This document shows, piece by piece, positions 1 to 5,892 of a DNA stretch of 6,149 nucleotides. Numbering within the stretch: the stretch's first letter is position 1; every line of letters starts with the position of its first letter. The position numbers and the translations under genes are program-made. Source of the DNA: an uncultured Clostridia bacterium. Lineage in GTDB: Bacteria > Bacillota > Clostridia > TANB77 > UBA1234. The DNA lies in NCBI GenBank assembly GCA_947624765.1, contig CANQLS010000097.1:1-6149 (forward strand), in the 5' to 3' direction. Under the pieces are notes generated by a model that was not told where the DNA came from, ran no database searches, and worked only from the letters and a program-made list of their open reading frames with translations.

Positions 1-2
1 CA

Positions 3-122
3 CAAACTTGGAAAAATGAATTTAGCGCAGGTTCAGCACAAGAAGCAACATTACATATTGTTGCAACTGAAATTGTTGATAAAAATAAAGAAGAAGTAAC
101 AGCATTATTGCCCAGTAGTTGA
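3..122 (+). CDS. C-terminal end of probable phage major tail (tube) protein, 5' truncated
   Basis: An open frame enters from the left edge and ends at TGA 120-122, giving 39 residues that begin QTWKNEFSAG and end EVTALLPSS. The sequence ATLHIVATEIVDKN is the kind of C-terminal beta-strand ending seen in siphophage major tail proteins. Position supports this: it lies directly upstream of the tail assembly chaperone pair and tape measure gene, where the major tail protein is normally encoded. The start lies outside the window. The codon CCC (111-113), three codons before the stop, is the only in-frame CCC in the forward-strand genes here. It overlaps CCA in the +1 frame, which continues into the next open frame, so a fraction of product may carry the following domain. 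Assignment rests on context and a short fragment, so other tail structural proteins are possible. Confidence 0.6.
   Translation, partial: QTWKNEFSAGSAQEATLHIVATEIVDKNKEEVTALLPSS
111..114 (+). other. Candidate +1 frameshift site (CCC-A) joining tail protein to extension domain
   Basis: The upstream tail frame reads TTG CCC AGT AGT TGA. A peptidyl-tRNA-Pro on CCC can re-pair with the overlapping CCA one base downstream, and the next codons then read GTA GTT GAG GTG AAG, which is exactly the downstream open frame. That frame is open from base 100 (after TAA 97-99), so the shift must fall between 100 and 122, and CCC-A is the natural candidate. The GTG at 124 has no convincing Shine-Dalgarno, which argues against independent initiation. 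Listeria phage PSA is a known case of +1 frameshifting near the 3' end of its capsid and tail protein genes. Confidence 0.6.
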
Positions 123-513
123 GGTGAAGACTGAAATAACAGTCGAAGTACCTCGTAGTGAGGAAAGCTTTTTAGGTAAAACAGTTAGTGAGTTACAAAC
201 TGACATTGTAGTAAATGAAACAAATGTGACTGGTACTTTAAATTATGTGGAAGAATTTACAGAATTTAATGAAACTGACCCATTAGAACAAGAAGGAAAC
301 TTTATTGTTTTAAAAGTTGATGAGGCAACAAAGGGTAAAACTGTAACTGCTAAAATAACTGGTACAGGAACAAAAGGTAAATCAGTAAAATTAGACGAAG
401 ACGGTGTTTTAATCTGTAAAATAGCAAATAACGATAATAAAATAACATTTACTATTGAGGATACAACAAAGGAACTAGACTTAACTGCTTTAACATTAAA
501 AGAAAAAGAATAA
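115..513 (+). CDS. C-terminal extension domain of the major tail protein, beta-rich (+1 frameshift product)
   Basis: This frame encodes about 132 residues if entered by +1 frameshift at 111-114, or 129 if translated from GTG 124. It is acidic and rich in Thr, Val, Lys and Glu, with alternating strand-like segments (TEITVEVP, GNFIVLKVDE, KTVTAKITGT, KITFTIEDTTKELDLT) and no cysteine-rich or membrane segment, consistent with an Ig-like or similar beta-sandwich displayed on the tail tube. Proteins with this general pattern occur just after the major tail protein in Gram-positive phages. No good Shine-Dalgarno precedes GTG 124, which sits one base after the upstream TGA, and no AGG codon is in frame there, unlike the four genes with visible initiation regions. 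I therefore favour synthesis as a frameshifted extension. Separate translation by coupling from GTG cannot be excluded. Confidence 0.65.
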   Translation, partial: VVEVKTEITVEVPRSEESFLGKTVSELQTDIVVNETNVTGTLNYVEEFTEFNETDPLEQEGNFIVLKVDEATKGKTVTAKITGTGTKGKSVKLDEDGVLICKIANNDNKITFTIEDTTKELDLTALTLKEKE

Positions 514-526
514 TTAGATAAAAGAT

Positions 527-542
527 GGAGGAATGAGTTAGG
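527..542 (+). promoter_or_regulatory. Shine-Dalgarno and AGG start of the gpG-like chaperone
   Basis: GGAGG at 527-531 is followed after 8 bases by AGG at 540-542 in frame with the chaperone. The ATG at 533 is one base from the GGAGG and reads ATG AGT TAG; the ATG at 525 reads ATG GAG GAA TGA. Neither can start the gene. In-frame TGA at 534-536 blocks any earlier start, and the next conventional start codon in frame is TTG at 582. Confidence 0.65.
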
Positions 543-866
543 AGTAAATTATTAGAAATTGAAGTAAAAGATAAAAAATATTTGTTAGGTTATCCAACAA
601 GAAAGGATGCAATTAGAGCAGAAAATGCTGGGTTAGATGTAACAAATATAAAAATATTAAGTATGACAGAAGCATTGTTTTATTCTGGATTACTTGCAAA
701 ACAACCATCAATTAGTAGAGAAAAAGCAACTGAGATAATGGAAGATTATCTAGCAGAAGGTGGAGATTTAGAAGAAGTAACAAAATTTTTAACTGAACAA
801 TATGTGGCTTTTACAAAATCCCCAGAAGGAATGAAGAAAAAGAAAGCCAAGATAATAGAAATGTAA
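540..866 (+). CDS. Phage tail assembly chaperone, gpG-like (DUF5055-like)
   Basis: This small tail assembly chaperone is expected to bind the tape measure protein during tail polymerisation. It has 108 codons from AGG 540, reading xSKLLEIEVK at the start, then a YLLGYPTRKDAIRAE segment, a helical middle (MTEALFYSGLLAK, REKATEIMEDYLAEGG) and a lysine-rich end (MKKKKAKIIEM). The pattern resembles DUF5055-type proteins found between the major tail protein and the tape measure in Firmicute phages; the family name is from memory. No ATG, GTG or TTG exists between in-frame TGA 534-536 and TTG 582. Starting at TTG would remove the first 14 codons, including the strand LLEIEVKDKKY, which looks like genuine coding sequence. 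I chose AGG 540 because it sits 8 bases after GGAGG, as at three other genes here. The 3' end overlaps the gpT-like frame with a -1 shift signal. A mutated or missequenced ATG is the alternative. Confidence 0.8.
   Translation, partial: RSKLLEIEVKDKKYLLGYPTRKDAIRAENAGLDVTNIKILSMTEALFYSGLLAKQPSISREKATEIMEDYLAEGGDLEEVTKFLTEQYVAFTKSPEGMKKKKAKIIEM
836..842 (+). other. -1 programmed frameshift site (G AAA AAG) between chaperone frames
   Basis: The zero frame of the gpG-like gene and the -1 frame of the gpT-like sequence overlap from 797 to 866. Within the overlap the best slippery stretch is G AAA AAG at 836-842, in zero-frame codons AAA AAG. Lys-tRNA on AAG can re-pair on AAA, and the P-site tRNA can move from AAA to GAA with a G-U first pair. 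An upstream Shine-Dalgarno-like AAGGA (826-830) lies at roughly the distance that stimulates -1 shifting at dnaX-type sites. Frameshifting here is expected from the conserved lambda gpG/gpGT arrangement. The exact heptamer is my inference, because it is not a perfect X XXY YYZ. Confidence 0.65.
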
Positions 867-1264
867 AAAAGTCAACTGGGGATGAAAGAGAATATAACAA
901 GATAAAAGAGTTCTTTTATGACTTTTTACTACCAATGGCAATTACTTTCGGTATGTCTAATAAAGAATTTTGGGAAGATGACCCAGAGTTACTTTGGGCA
1001 TACCGAAAATCATATATGGAAAAAATGAAGTTACAACAAGAAATAGACAATTTTAACGCATGGTTACATGGTTTGTATATATACAATGCTGTAAGTATAA
1101 GTTTATATAATGGCTTTGGAAAAGGACAGGCAAAATCTTATATAACAAAGCCTTATGATTTTTCTAAAACAGCAGAAGAACAGGAAGTAGAAGAAAGAGA
1201 AAACAGTATAAAAGAACAATTAAAGCGAGGTAAAAAGGCTTTAAGTAAAGGAGTAGGTGAATAG
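842..1264 (+). CDS. gpT-like portion of the frameshifted tail assembly chaperone (gpGT analogue)
   Basis: The frame is open from 797 and ends at TAG 1262-1264. After a -1 shift at 836-842 it adds about 140 residues to the gpG-like protein, giving a fusion of about 241 residues. By analogy with lambda gpGT, the T domain recruits tail tube subunits while the G domain coats the tape measure. The added part contains FYDFLLPMAITFGMSNKEFW, then an aromatic-rich stretch (ELLWAYRKSY, NAWLHGLYIYNAVS, LYNGFGKGQ, YITKPYDF) and a charged tail. An ATG occurs at 935 but has no Shine-Dalgarno, and coding-like sequence (REYNKIKEFFYDFLLP) lies upstream of it, so independent initiation is unlikely. The stop TAG overlaps the AGG start of the tape measure gene by two bases. 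Confidence 0.82.
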   Translation, partial: ESQDNRNVKKSTGDEREYNKIKEFFYDFLLPMAITFGMSNKEFWEDDPELLWAYRKSYMEKMKLQQEIDNFNAWLHGLYIYNAVSISLYNGFGKGQAKSYITKPYDFSKTAEEQEVEERENSIKEQLKRGKKALSKGVGE

Positions 1265-1265
1265 G
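1247..1265 (+). promoter_or_regulatory. Shine-Dalgarno and AGG start of the tape measure gene
   Basis: AAAGGAG at 1247-1253 precedes AGG 1263-1265; aligned on the GGAGG core, the spacer is 8 bases. The alternative start, GTG 1257, is only 3 bases after the GGAG, which is too close for efficient initiation. The chaperone stop TAG (1262-1264) and the AGG share bases as TAGG, an arrangement analogous to overlapping stop-start pairs used for translational coupling. Confidence 0.6.
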
Positions 1266-3131
1266 GCTGATTACAATGTAGGTAATTTAGAGAGTGAAAT
1301 AAAGGTACAATTTGAACAAGCAGTAAGTGCATTAAATCAGACTTCTACTGCTCTTGATGGAATAGTGTCTTTATTAAAAGATACTGATTCACAATTAAAT
1401 AATTTAAAAAACAATACTGGTTTAAAAGAATTAAAAACACAAGCTATGAGTTTTGAAGATGCTTTTAAATCTACTGTTAAATTTGGCGCAATATATGGGG
1501 TATTAAGAAAAGGATTTAATACAGTAAAAGATATTGTAAGTGCTAATATAGATATGATAGAAACAACAAATCTATTTGAAGTACAAATGGGCAAGGTTGT
1601 GGATGAATATGGCAACTTAGATGAAGCACAAAGTATGTATTATACAAAAGCTATGGCATTTCAAGATAAAATGAATGAAAAGCTTGCAACAAACAAGTCT
1701 GAAATGCAAAGATATCAATCTATGTATTATGCAATGTTAAATTCTCAATTAGGGTATAAAAATAGAGATGCTTCTTATTTAATGTCAGAAAGTTTAACAA
1801 AAGCTGGATATGATATAGCTTCTTTATATAACCTAGATGTTGAAACTGCTATGAATAAATTAAAATCAGGATTAGCAGGACAAATAGAAAGTTTAAGACA
1901 AATAGGTATAGATGTATCAGAAGCTTCATTAGCTAAGGTATTAAATGAAGTTGGAATTGATAGAAGTGTTCAACAACTTTCTTATGCAGAAAAGGAAGTT
2001 GCAAGATATATTGCAATAGTAGAACAAGCTAGAAAGGCACAAGGAGATTTTGCTCGTACATTTGAACAACCAGCTAATCAATTAAGGATATTTAAAAATC
2101 AATTATTAGAACTAAAACAAGTAGCAGGCTCATTTTTTGTAGGATTATTTGGACAAATAATGCCAGTTATAAATGGTATTATTATGGCTATAAAAGAAGT
2201 TCTAAAAGCGTTGGGTAGCGTATTTGGATTTGAAATAGATATTGGAAATTCTTCATTAGGAGAAGTAGAAGATACAGTAGGAGACATAGGCAATGGTATA
2301 GGTAGTGCTACAAAAAAAACCAAAGAATTTAAAAAACAATTAATGGGATTTGATGAAATAAACAATATAACTCCACCAAGTGAAAATAAAGGAAGTTCTG
2401 GTGGAGGAAGTGTTACAGGAGTAGATAGCGCTCTATTAAACGCTTTAAAAGAATGGGATAATAAAATGGATAGTATTTCTGGAAAAGCACAAGAAATACG
2501 AGATAAAATACTTGATTGGTTAGGTGTAACAGATGGTTCTTATGAAAATTTAAAGAGAATATGGGAAATAGCAAAATTAGTAGGAGTAGCAATATCAAGT
2601 TGGAAAATAGCAAGTACAGTAGCTAATTTCTTTAAAAGTTGGGGAAAATTAAGTAAAACACAAGCATTTCAGTTGGCAACAGGAATTACTCTTACAATAA
2701 CAGGCTTAGTAGCTCAATTTGCAGGAACAAAACAATTAATTAGTGGAAATTGGTCATTGTTTAATTTAATTGAAACAGCGTTAGGAACAGCAGGTGGAGC
2801 ATTAGGAATTGTTAGCATAATGAAATCATTAAAGTTAGGCACAAAACTAAATCTTGGGCAAAAGTTAGCAATAGGTTTTGGAATAATGCTTGAAATACAA
2901 GGACTACAAGTTACATATGATGCTATGAAAGAGTTAAAAGATAGTGCAGATAGTGCTAGCGAGGCTTTTGCTAAATTAACAATAGGTATAGGAGAATCAA
3001 TAGGCGCGGGAGCATTGTTAGGAGGAACAATAGGTTCAATAGTGCCTCGGAATAGGAACATTAGCAGGAGCAATAACAGGAGGATTACTAGGAGCATTAA
3101 CCAGTGGAGTAACAGCTTTACAGGCATATAA
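1263..3131 (+). CDS. Tail tape measure protein, N-terminal part (frame ends at a frameshift)
   Basis: This is the first half of the tape measure protein, which sets tail length and is later ejected. From AGG 1263 it reads xADYNVGNLESEIKV; the upstream GTG 1257 would add two residues. An N-terminal helical region (about residues 10-270) leads to a hydrophobic stretch near 287-323 (FFVGLFGQIMPVINGIIM). A KKQLMGFDEINNI motif near 359-368 is common in Firmicute tape measures, followed by a Gly/Ser linker (about 377-384) and further hydrophobic segments (LATGITLTITGLVAQFAG, LGTAGGALGIVSIM). It ends in a Gly/Ala-rich segment reading GAGALLGGTIGSIVP. After CCT 3045-3047 the frame turns into Arg/Asn/Ser-rich nonsense and stops at 3131, while the +1 frame continues the expected GIGTLAGAITGG. 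True coding in this frame therefore ends near 3047. Together with the next entry it makes about 1237 residues. Confidence 0.88.
   Translation, partial: RADYNVGNLESEIKVQFEQAVSALNQTSTALDGIVSLLKDTDSQLNNLKNNTGLKELKTQAMSFEDAFKSTVKFGAIYGVLRKGFNTVKDIVSANIDMIETTNLFEVQMGKVVDEYGNLDEAQSMYYTKAMAFQDKMNEKLATNKSEMQRYQSMYYAMLNSQLGYKNRDASYLMSESLTKAGYDIASLYNLDVETAMNKLKSGLAGQIESLRQIGIDVSEASLAKVLNEVGIDRSVQQLSYAEKEVARYIAIVEQARKAQGDFARTFEQPANQLRIFKNQLLELKQVAGSFFVGLFGQIMPVINGIIMAIKEVLKALGSVFGFEIDIGNSSLGEVEDTVGDIGNGIGSATKKTKEFKKQLMGFDEINNITPPSENKGSSGGGSVTGVDSALLNALKEWDNKMDSISGKAQEIRDKILDWLGVTDGSYENLKRIWEIAKLVGVAISSWKIASTVANFFKSWGKLSKTQAFQLATGITLTITGLVAQFAGTKQLISGNWSLFNLIETALGTAGGALGIVSIMKSLKLGTKLNLGQKLAIGFGIMLEIQGLQVTYDAMKELKDSADSASEAFAKLTIGIGESIGAGALLGGTIGSIVPRNRNISRSNNRRITRSINQWSNSFTGI
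3045..3050 (+). other. Tape measure frame junction CCT CGG (frameshift lesion or +1 recoding site)
   Basis: The zero frame reads ATA GTG CCT CGG AAT; skipping one base gives GTG CCT GGA ATA GGA ACA, restoring VPGIGTLAGAITGG. In the +1 frame the last upstream stop is TAG 3040-3042, so the switch must fall between 3043 and about 3050. CGG here is the only in-frame Arg CGG I can find in the window. A rare, slowly read A-site codon with a common codon (GGA) in the +1 frame fits a +1 frameshift site. A one-base insertion or a sequencing error fits equally well. Confidence 0.6.
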
Positions 3132-4977
3132 TGATATAAATGGAGAACTAAAAGAGAGTATTGAAGAAAATGGAAAAGCGATTGAAGAGAGTACAAAATC
3201 TATTGAAAATAGAACAAAAATAGCACAAGAAAGTATAAATAGTCAAACTGCTGAACTTGAATATATAAAAAAATTAACAGGTGAATTAGATACTTATGTG
3301 GAAGCTAATGGAAAAGTAAAAGATGGATATAAAGACAGAGTAAATTTTATTTTAGGAGAACTCAACAAAGCATTAGGAACAGAATATAAACAAGTTGATG
3401 GCATTATACAAAAATATCAGGAATTAAAAGATAATGTATATAAAGTAATAGATGCGAAAAAAGCAGAAATAATTTTAAATGCAAACGAAAAATTATATGC
3501 AGATGCAATACAAAACATTACAAAGCATTACCAAGAAAAAACAACTGCCATAAATAATAATGCAAAAGCACAAGAAGAACTTAATAAAGTTTTAGAAAAG
3601 TACGACTTAACAATGGATGATTATACGAATAACACTTATAAATTTAGTAAAGCTATAACGAGTTATTCGAATACATGGACGCAAAATTTAACAAAAGCAA
3701 TAAAAGCTTATAGAGAAACTCAACAAAATGTTGACAATGCTACAAAAAATTGGACTGATGATTGCAAAGTAATAACTGATTATGAAAATTTAAAAACAGC
3801 AACTATAACTGGTAATCAAGAAGAAATAAATAAAACATTGCAACAATTAACAGCTCAATACGAAACAGAGACAGGACATCAAACACAATTAATACAAGAA
3901 CAAATAAAACAAGAGCTAGAATTGGTTGAATATAAAAAACAACAATTATTAAAAACACAAGGCGAGATAAATTCAGAAACAGAATCTCAGCTAAATGCAG
4001 GATTAAAATCTCTTGCAAACAACTTAGCAAAACAAACAAAAACAATTGAAGATTTAACACCAGACCAAATAGAAGCTTGGAAGATATTAGCAGAAAATTC
4101 AGAAGAAATATACAATGAAGAAATATCACAAATAAATGAAGATACAAAATTGTTGTTAGATGCAATAAATAACAAGGTAGATATTAATTCCCCAGAATTT
4201 CAAAAAAGATGGGAAAAGATGTCAGAGGAAAGTAGAAAAAAATTTAATGAAAAATTAGAAGGTATAGATACAGATACTAGAACTAAAATACAATCTGCAA
4301 TTACTGAAATTGACAAGAAAAAACAATTAGCAAAAACATCAGCAGAAGGATTAGCTAATACAATAGAAAAGGGGTTAAATACTATTGATACAACAGAGGC
4401 TGGCAAACAAGCAGTCGCAGGAGTTGCAAAAGGAATAAATCAAAATAAAAAAAGTAAAAGCCTATTGGATGCTATTGGGGGAGTTGTATCTAATGTTAAA
4501 AATTGGTTTAAAGAAAAATTAGGTATTGCTTCACCTTCAAAAGTGTTTGCTGATTTAGCAAGTTATATACCATCTGGTATAGCAAAAGGAATTTCAGACA
4601 ATATTGATGAGACAACAAAACCAATTAAAGAACTAACAAGCAATATAGCGGATACATTTTTAAATAATATAGATATTCCAAATATTTCAAAAGAATTAAA
4701 TCAAGGTATTAAAATAAACCCAAAGGACTTTGAAGTTGATACAAGACAATTTGTAAATTATAGCGAAATAAAAGGACAAATTTTAACACAAGGTCAAGTT
4801 AGTATAAATAATAGCATAGCAGAAGAAATAAGGGGAGCTATAATAGACGGTATACGAAATTCAACAATTACGGTAGAAGTAGAAGGAAAAGCAGATAAAG
4901 ATGGAATATTCAAGGTAGTACAAACAGGAGCAAAAGAATACACGATGCAAACAGGACAACCTGCATTTAATTATTAA
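3049..4977 (+). CDS. Tail tape measure protein, C-terminal part
   Basis: This is the continuation of the tape measure protein in the +1 frame, about 642 residues ending at TAA 4975-4977. It starts with the rest of a Gly/Ala-rich hydrophobic segment (GIGTLAGAITGGLLGALTSG), a probable membrane-active region of the ejected protein. A long Glu/Lys/Gln/Asn-rich helical, probably coiled-coil region follows (roughly 3120-4400). Near the C-terminus the sequence KEKLGIASPSKVFADL with SGIAKGI matches the LGI-SPS motif characteristic of tape measure C-termini. No start codon (ATG or in-frame AGG with a Shine-Dalgarno) lies at the beginning of this frame, and coding-like sequence extends upstream of GTG 3298, so it is not an independent gene. 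Either it is joined by +1 frameshifting at 3045-3050 or the protein is broken in this genome. Confidence 0.88.
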   Translation, partial: GIGTLAGAITGGLLGALTSGVTALQAYNDINGELKESIEENGKAIEESTKSIENRTKIAQESINSQTAELEYIKKLTGELDTYVEANGKVKDGYKDRVNFILGELNKALGTEYKQVDGIIQKYQELKDNVYKVIDAKKAEIILNANEKLYADAIQNITKHYQEKTTAINNNAKAQEELNKVLEKYDLTMDDYTNNTYKFSKAITSYSNTWTQNLTKAIKAYRETQQNVDNATKNWTDDCKVITDYENLKTATITGNQEEINKTLQQLTAQYETETGHQTQLIQEQIKQELELVEYKKQQLLKTQGEINSETESQLNAGLKSLANNLAKQTKTIEDLTPDQIEAWKILAENSEEIYNEEISQINEDTKLLLDAINNKVDINSPEFQKRWEKMSEESRKKFNEKLEGIDTDTRTKIQSAITEIDKKKQLAKTSAEGLANTIEKGLNTIDTTEAGKQAVAGVAKGINQNKKSKSLLDAIGGVVSNVKNWFKEKLGIASPSKVFADLASYIPSGIAKGISDNIDETTKPIKELTSNIADTFLNNIDIPNISKELNQGIKINPKDFEVDTRQFVNYSEIKGQILTQGQVSINNSIAEEIRGAIIDGIRNSTITVEVEGKADKDGIFKVVQTGAKEYTMQTGQPAFNY

Positions 4978-4979
4978 AC

Positions 4980-5435
4980 TTAATATTGTTGTAATTGTTT
5001 TATATATTCATCAATTTTAGCATTGCTTAAATTGCTATCATATCTTCCATCAATACTAATACTACTAGATATGACACCTAAACCATTAGAGAATATAGAA
5101 TAAGATAGATTATCATTATATTTGTATTGTTTATCAAATTCATGTTGTAAATCTTCTAATTGTTGTGATAATTCTTTAATAGTTATTAAATCTTTATCTT
5201 GTTTATATTGTTCTAATATACTTATTGCTTCATGTTTGTATTTATTAATGGGATTGCTTGTATGTATAAAATAAACACATAATAATATCATAATTATTAC
5301 AGTTATAATACAAATTGAGACAAATATATTATGCTTTTTCTTTATAGAAGTTTCAGTTTTAGCACCACAATTAGGACAAGTTGCTGCTTGGTTAGATATT
5401 TCTTTTCCACATTCTTTGCATTTAACTAATGCCAT
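4980..5435 (-). CDS. Zinc-ribbon single-pass membrane protein, probable moron
   Basis: A 151-residue protein is encoded against the direction of the tail genes. Its N-terminus carries a CxxC...CxxC zinc ribbon (Cys6, Cys9, Cys20, Cys23; KCKECG and TCPNCG). A lysine cluster (about 32-34) and one hydrophobic helix (about 37-57, IFVSICIITVIIMILL) follow, then a helical Gln/Lys/Glu-rich region and a C-terminal IDGRYDSNLSNAKIDEYIKQL segment. The likely topology is a cytoplasmic zinc ribbon with the C-terminal part outside. The start is ATG with AGGAGG 7 bases upstream and a good promoter, unlike the neighbouring tail genes. The stop lies two bases from the tape measure stop, and the gene separates two tail genes that are normally adjacent. 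Orientation, own promoter and canonical start suggest a moron expressed in lysogens. The function of such proteins is unknown to me. Confidence 0.85.
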   Translation of the reverse strand: MALVKCKECGKEISNQAATCPNCGAKTETSIKKKHNIFVSICIITVIIMILLCVYFIHTSNPINKYKHEAISILEQYKQDKDLITIKELSQQLEDLQHEFDKQYKYNDNLSYSIFSNGLGVISSSISIDGRYDSNLSNAKIDEYIKQLQQY

Positions 5436-5442
5436 AGTAATA

Positions 5443-5448
5443 CCTCCT
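5443..5448 (-). promoter_or_regulatory. Ribosome binding site of the zinc-ribbon gene
   Basis: Read on the minus strand this is a perfect AGGAGG, seven bases before the ATG at 5435-5433. It is a useful internal contrast: the host-type ATG start is retained here although all four readable late-gene starts on the plus strand show AGG. Confidence 0.85.
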
Positions 5449-5460
5449 ATTTATTAAGTT

Positions 5461-5489
5461 ATTATATGTTATTTATATAAACATTGCAA
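5461..5489 (-). promoter_or_regulatory. Promoter of the zinc-ribbon gene (sigma-A type)
   Basis: On the minus strand TTGCAA (5489-5484) is followed after exactly 17 bases by TATAAT (5466-5461), a perfect -10 and a four-of-six -35 match. Transcription would start near 5454, giving a leader of about 20 bases before the ATG. The -35 end lies about a dozen bases from the Shine-Dalgarno of the DUF6711-like gene on the other strand. Confidence 0.75.
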
Positions 5490-5500
5490 GAGAAAATTGA

Positions 5501-5517
5501 AAGGAGAGATAAATAGG
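5501..5517 (+). promoter_or_regulatory. Shine-Dalgarno and AGG start of the DUF6711-like gene
   Basis: AAGGAG at 5501-5506 precedes AGG at 5515-5517 in frame with the gene; the spacer is 7-8 bases. The only conventional in-frame start nearby, TTG 5497, lies before the Shine-Dalgarno itself and would encode the ribosome binding site. The ATG at 5519 is out of frame and followed at once by TAG. Confidence 0.65.
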
Positions 5518-5892
5518 TATGTAGAAAAGCTTATAACAGTAGATGGAAAAGATTTAAGTAAATTTTTAAAAGATGAAGGATATGATGTAGAGTGGTATGA
5601 CTTGTCTTATGATAGTGGAAGAAATGCAAAAGGATATATGCACTATAATCCAGTAGCAGAGAAGTATAAAGTAATTCTACATACTAAATATTTAACACAA
5701 GAAGAATTTCAAGATTTTTTTAGCACAATAAAACCATTAAAACAATATACAGTAACGTTTCTAAATCCATATACTGGGGGAATGACAACGGCTAAGTGTT
5801 ATAGAGGCGATAGAAAAGTTACTATGAAATGGAATAGAACAGACAAAGGAATTTTATACAATCCAATAGATATAAGTTTAATAGAATTGTAG
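5515..5892 (+). CDS. DUF6711-like phage tail protein
   Basis: The gene gives 125 residues from AGG 5515, reading xYVEKLITVDGKDLSKFL at the N-terminus. The pattern matches DUF6711-type proteins found between the tape measure and the tail tip/baseplate gene in Firmicute phages: an N-terminal strand (LITVDGK), a GRNAKGYM motif near the middle, a KYLTQEEFQDFF segment, then YTVTFLNPYTGGMTTAKCYRGDR and a C-terminal ISLIEL. The resemblance is judged by eye. These are probably small structural proteins near the tail tip, with a fold related to tail-tube proteins by inference. It ends at TAG 5890-5892, whose AG bases also begin the next Shine-Dalgarno. Starting at TTG 5497 would add six residues (MKGEIN) from the ribosome binding region, which is unlikely. 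The late transcript reaching this gene must pass antisense through the zinc-ribbon gene. Confidence 0.8.
   Translation, partial: RYVEKLITVDGKDLSKFLKDEGYDVEWYDLSYDSGRNAKGYMHYNPVAEKYKVILHTKYLTQEEFQDFFSTIKPLKQYTVTFLNPYTGGMTTAKCYRGDRKVTMKWNRTDKGILYNPIDISLIEL

Noticed and set aside
525..541. ATG codons at 525 and 533 as the chaperone start
   Set aside because: Both open frames of only two or three codons ending in TGA or TAG. The ATG at 533 is out of frame and one base from the Shine-Dalgarno. Fusing it to the gene would need a +1 shift at AGT TAG, which looks superficially like the prfB site but is less economical than a shared AGG start.
533..546. A 7-base duplication (GAGT repeated at 535-538 and 542-545) displacing an original ATG AGT start
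   Set aside because: It would explain the chaperone alone, but the same AGG-for-ATG pattern at three other genes with no repeat makes a common explanation preferable.
935..937. Independent start of the gpT-like protein at ATG 935
   Set aside because: There is no Shine-Dalgarno upstream, and conserved-looking coding sequence (REYNKIKEFFYDFLLP) lies before it, which fits frameshift expression instead.
2714..3196. A 160-codon open frame on the minus strand opposite the tape measure gene
   Set aside because: It consists of low-complexity Leu/Ile/Pro/Ala-rich sequence mirroring the tape measure codons and lacks a ribosome binding site. The same applies to minus-strand frames at 1337-1615, 2099-2365, 2413-2613, 3803-4165, 3987-4175 and 4200-4406.
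3298..3300. GTG 3298 as the start of a separate gene for the second tape measure half
   Set aside because: The frame is open and coding-like for about 250 bases upstream and continues the glycine-rich segment of the first half.
5519..5524. ATG at 5519 as the start of the DUF6711-like gene
   Set aside because: It is out of frame and immediately followed by TAG.
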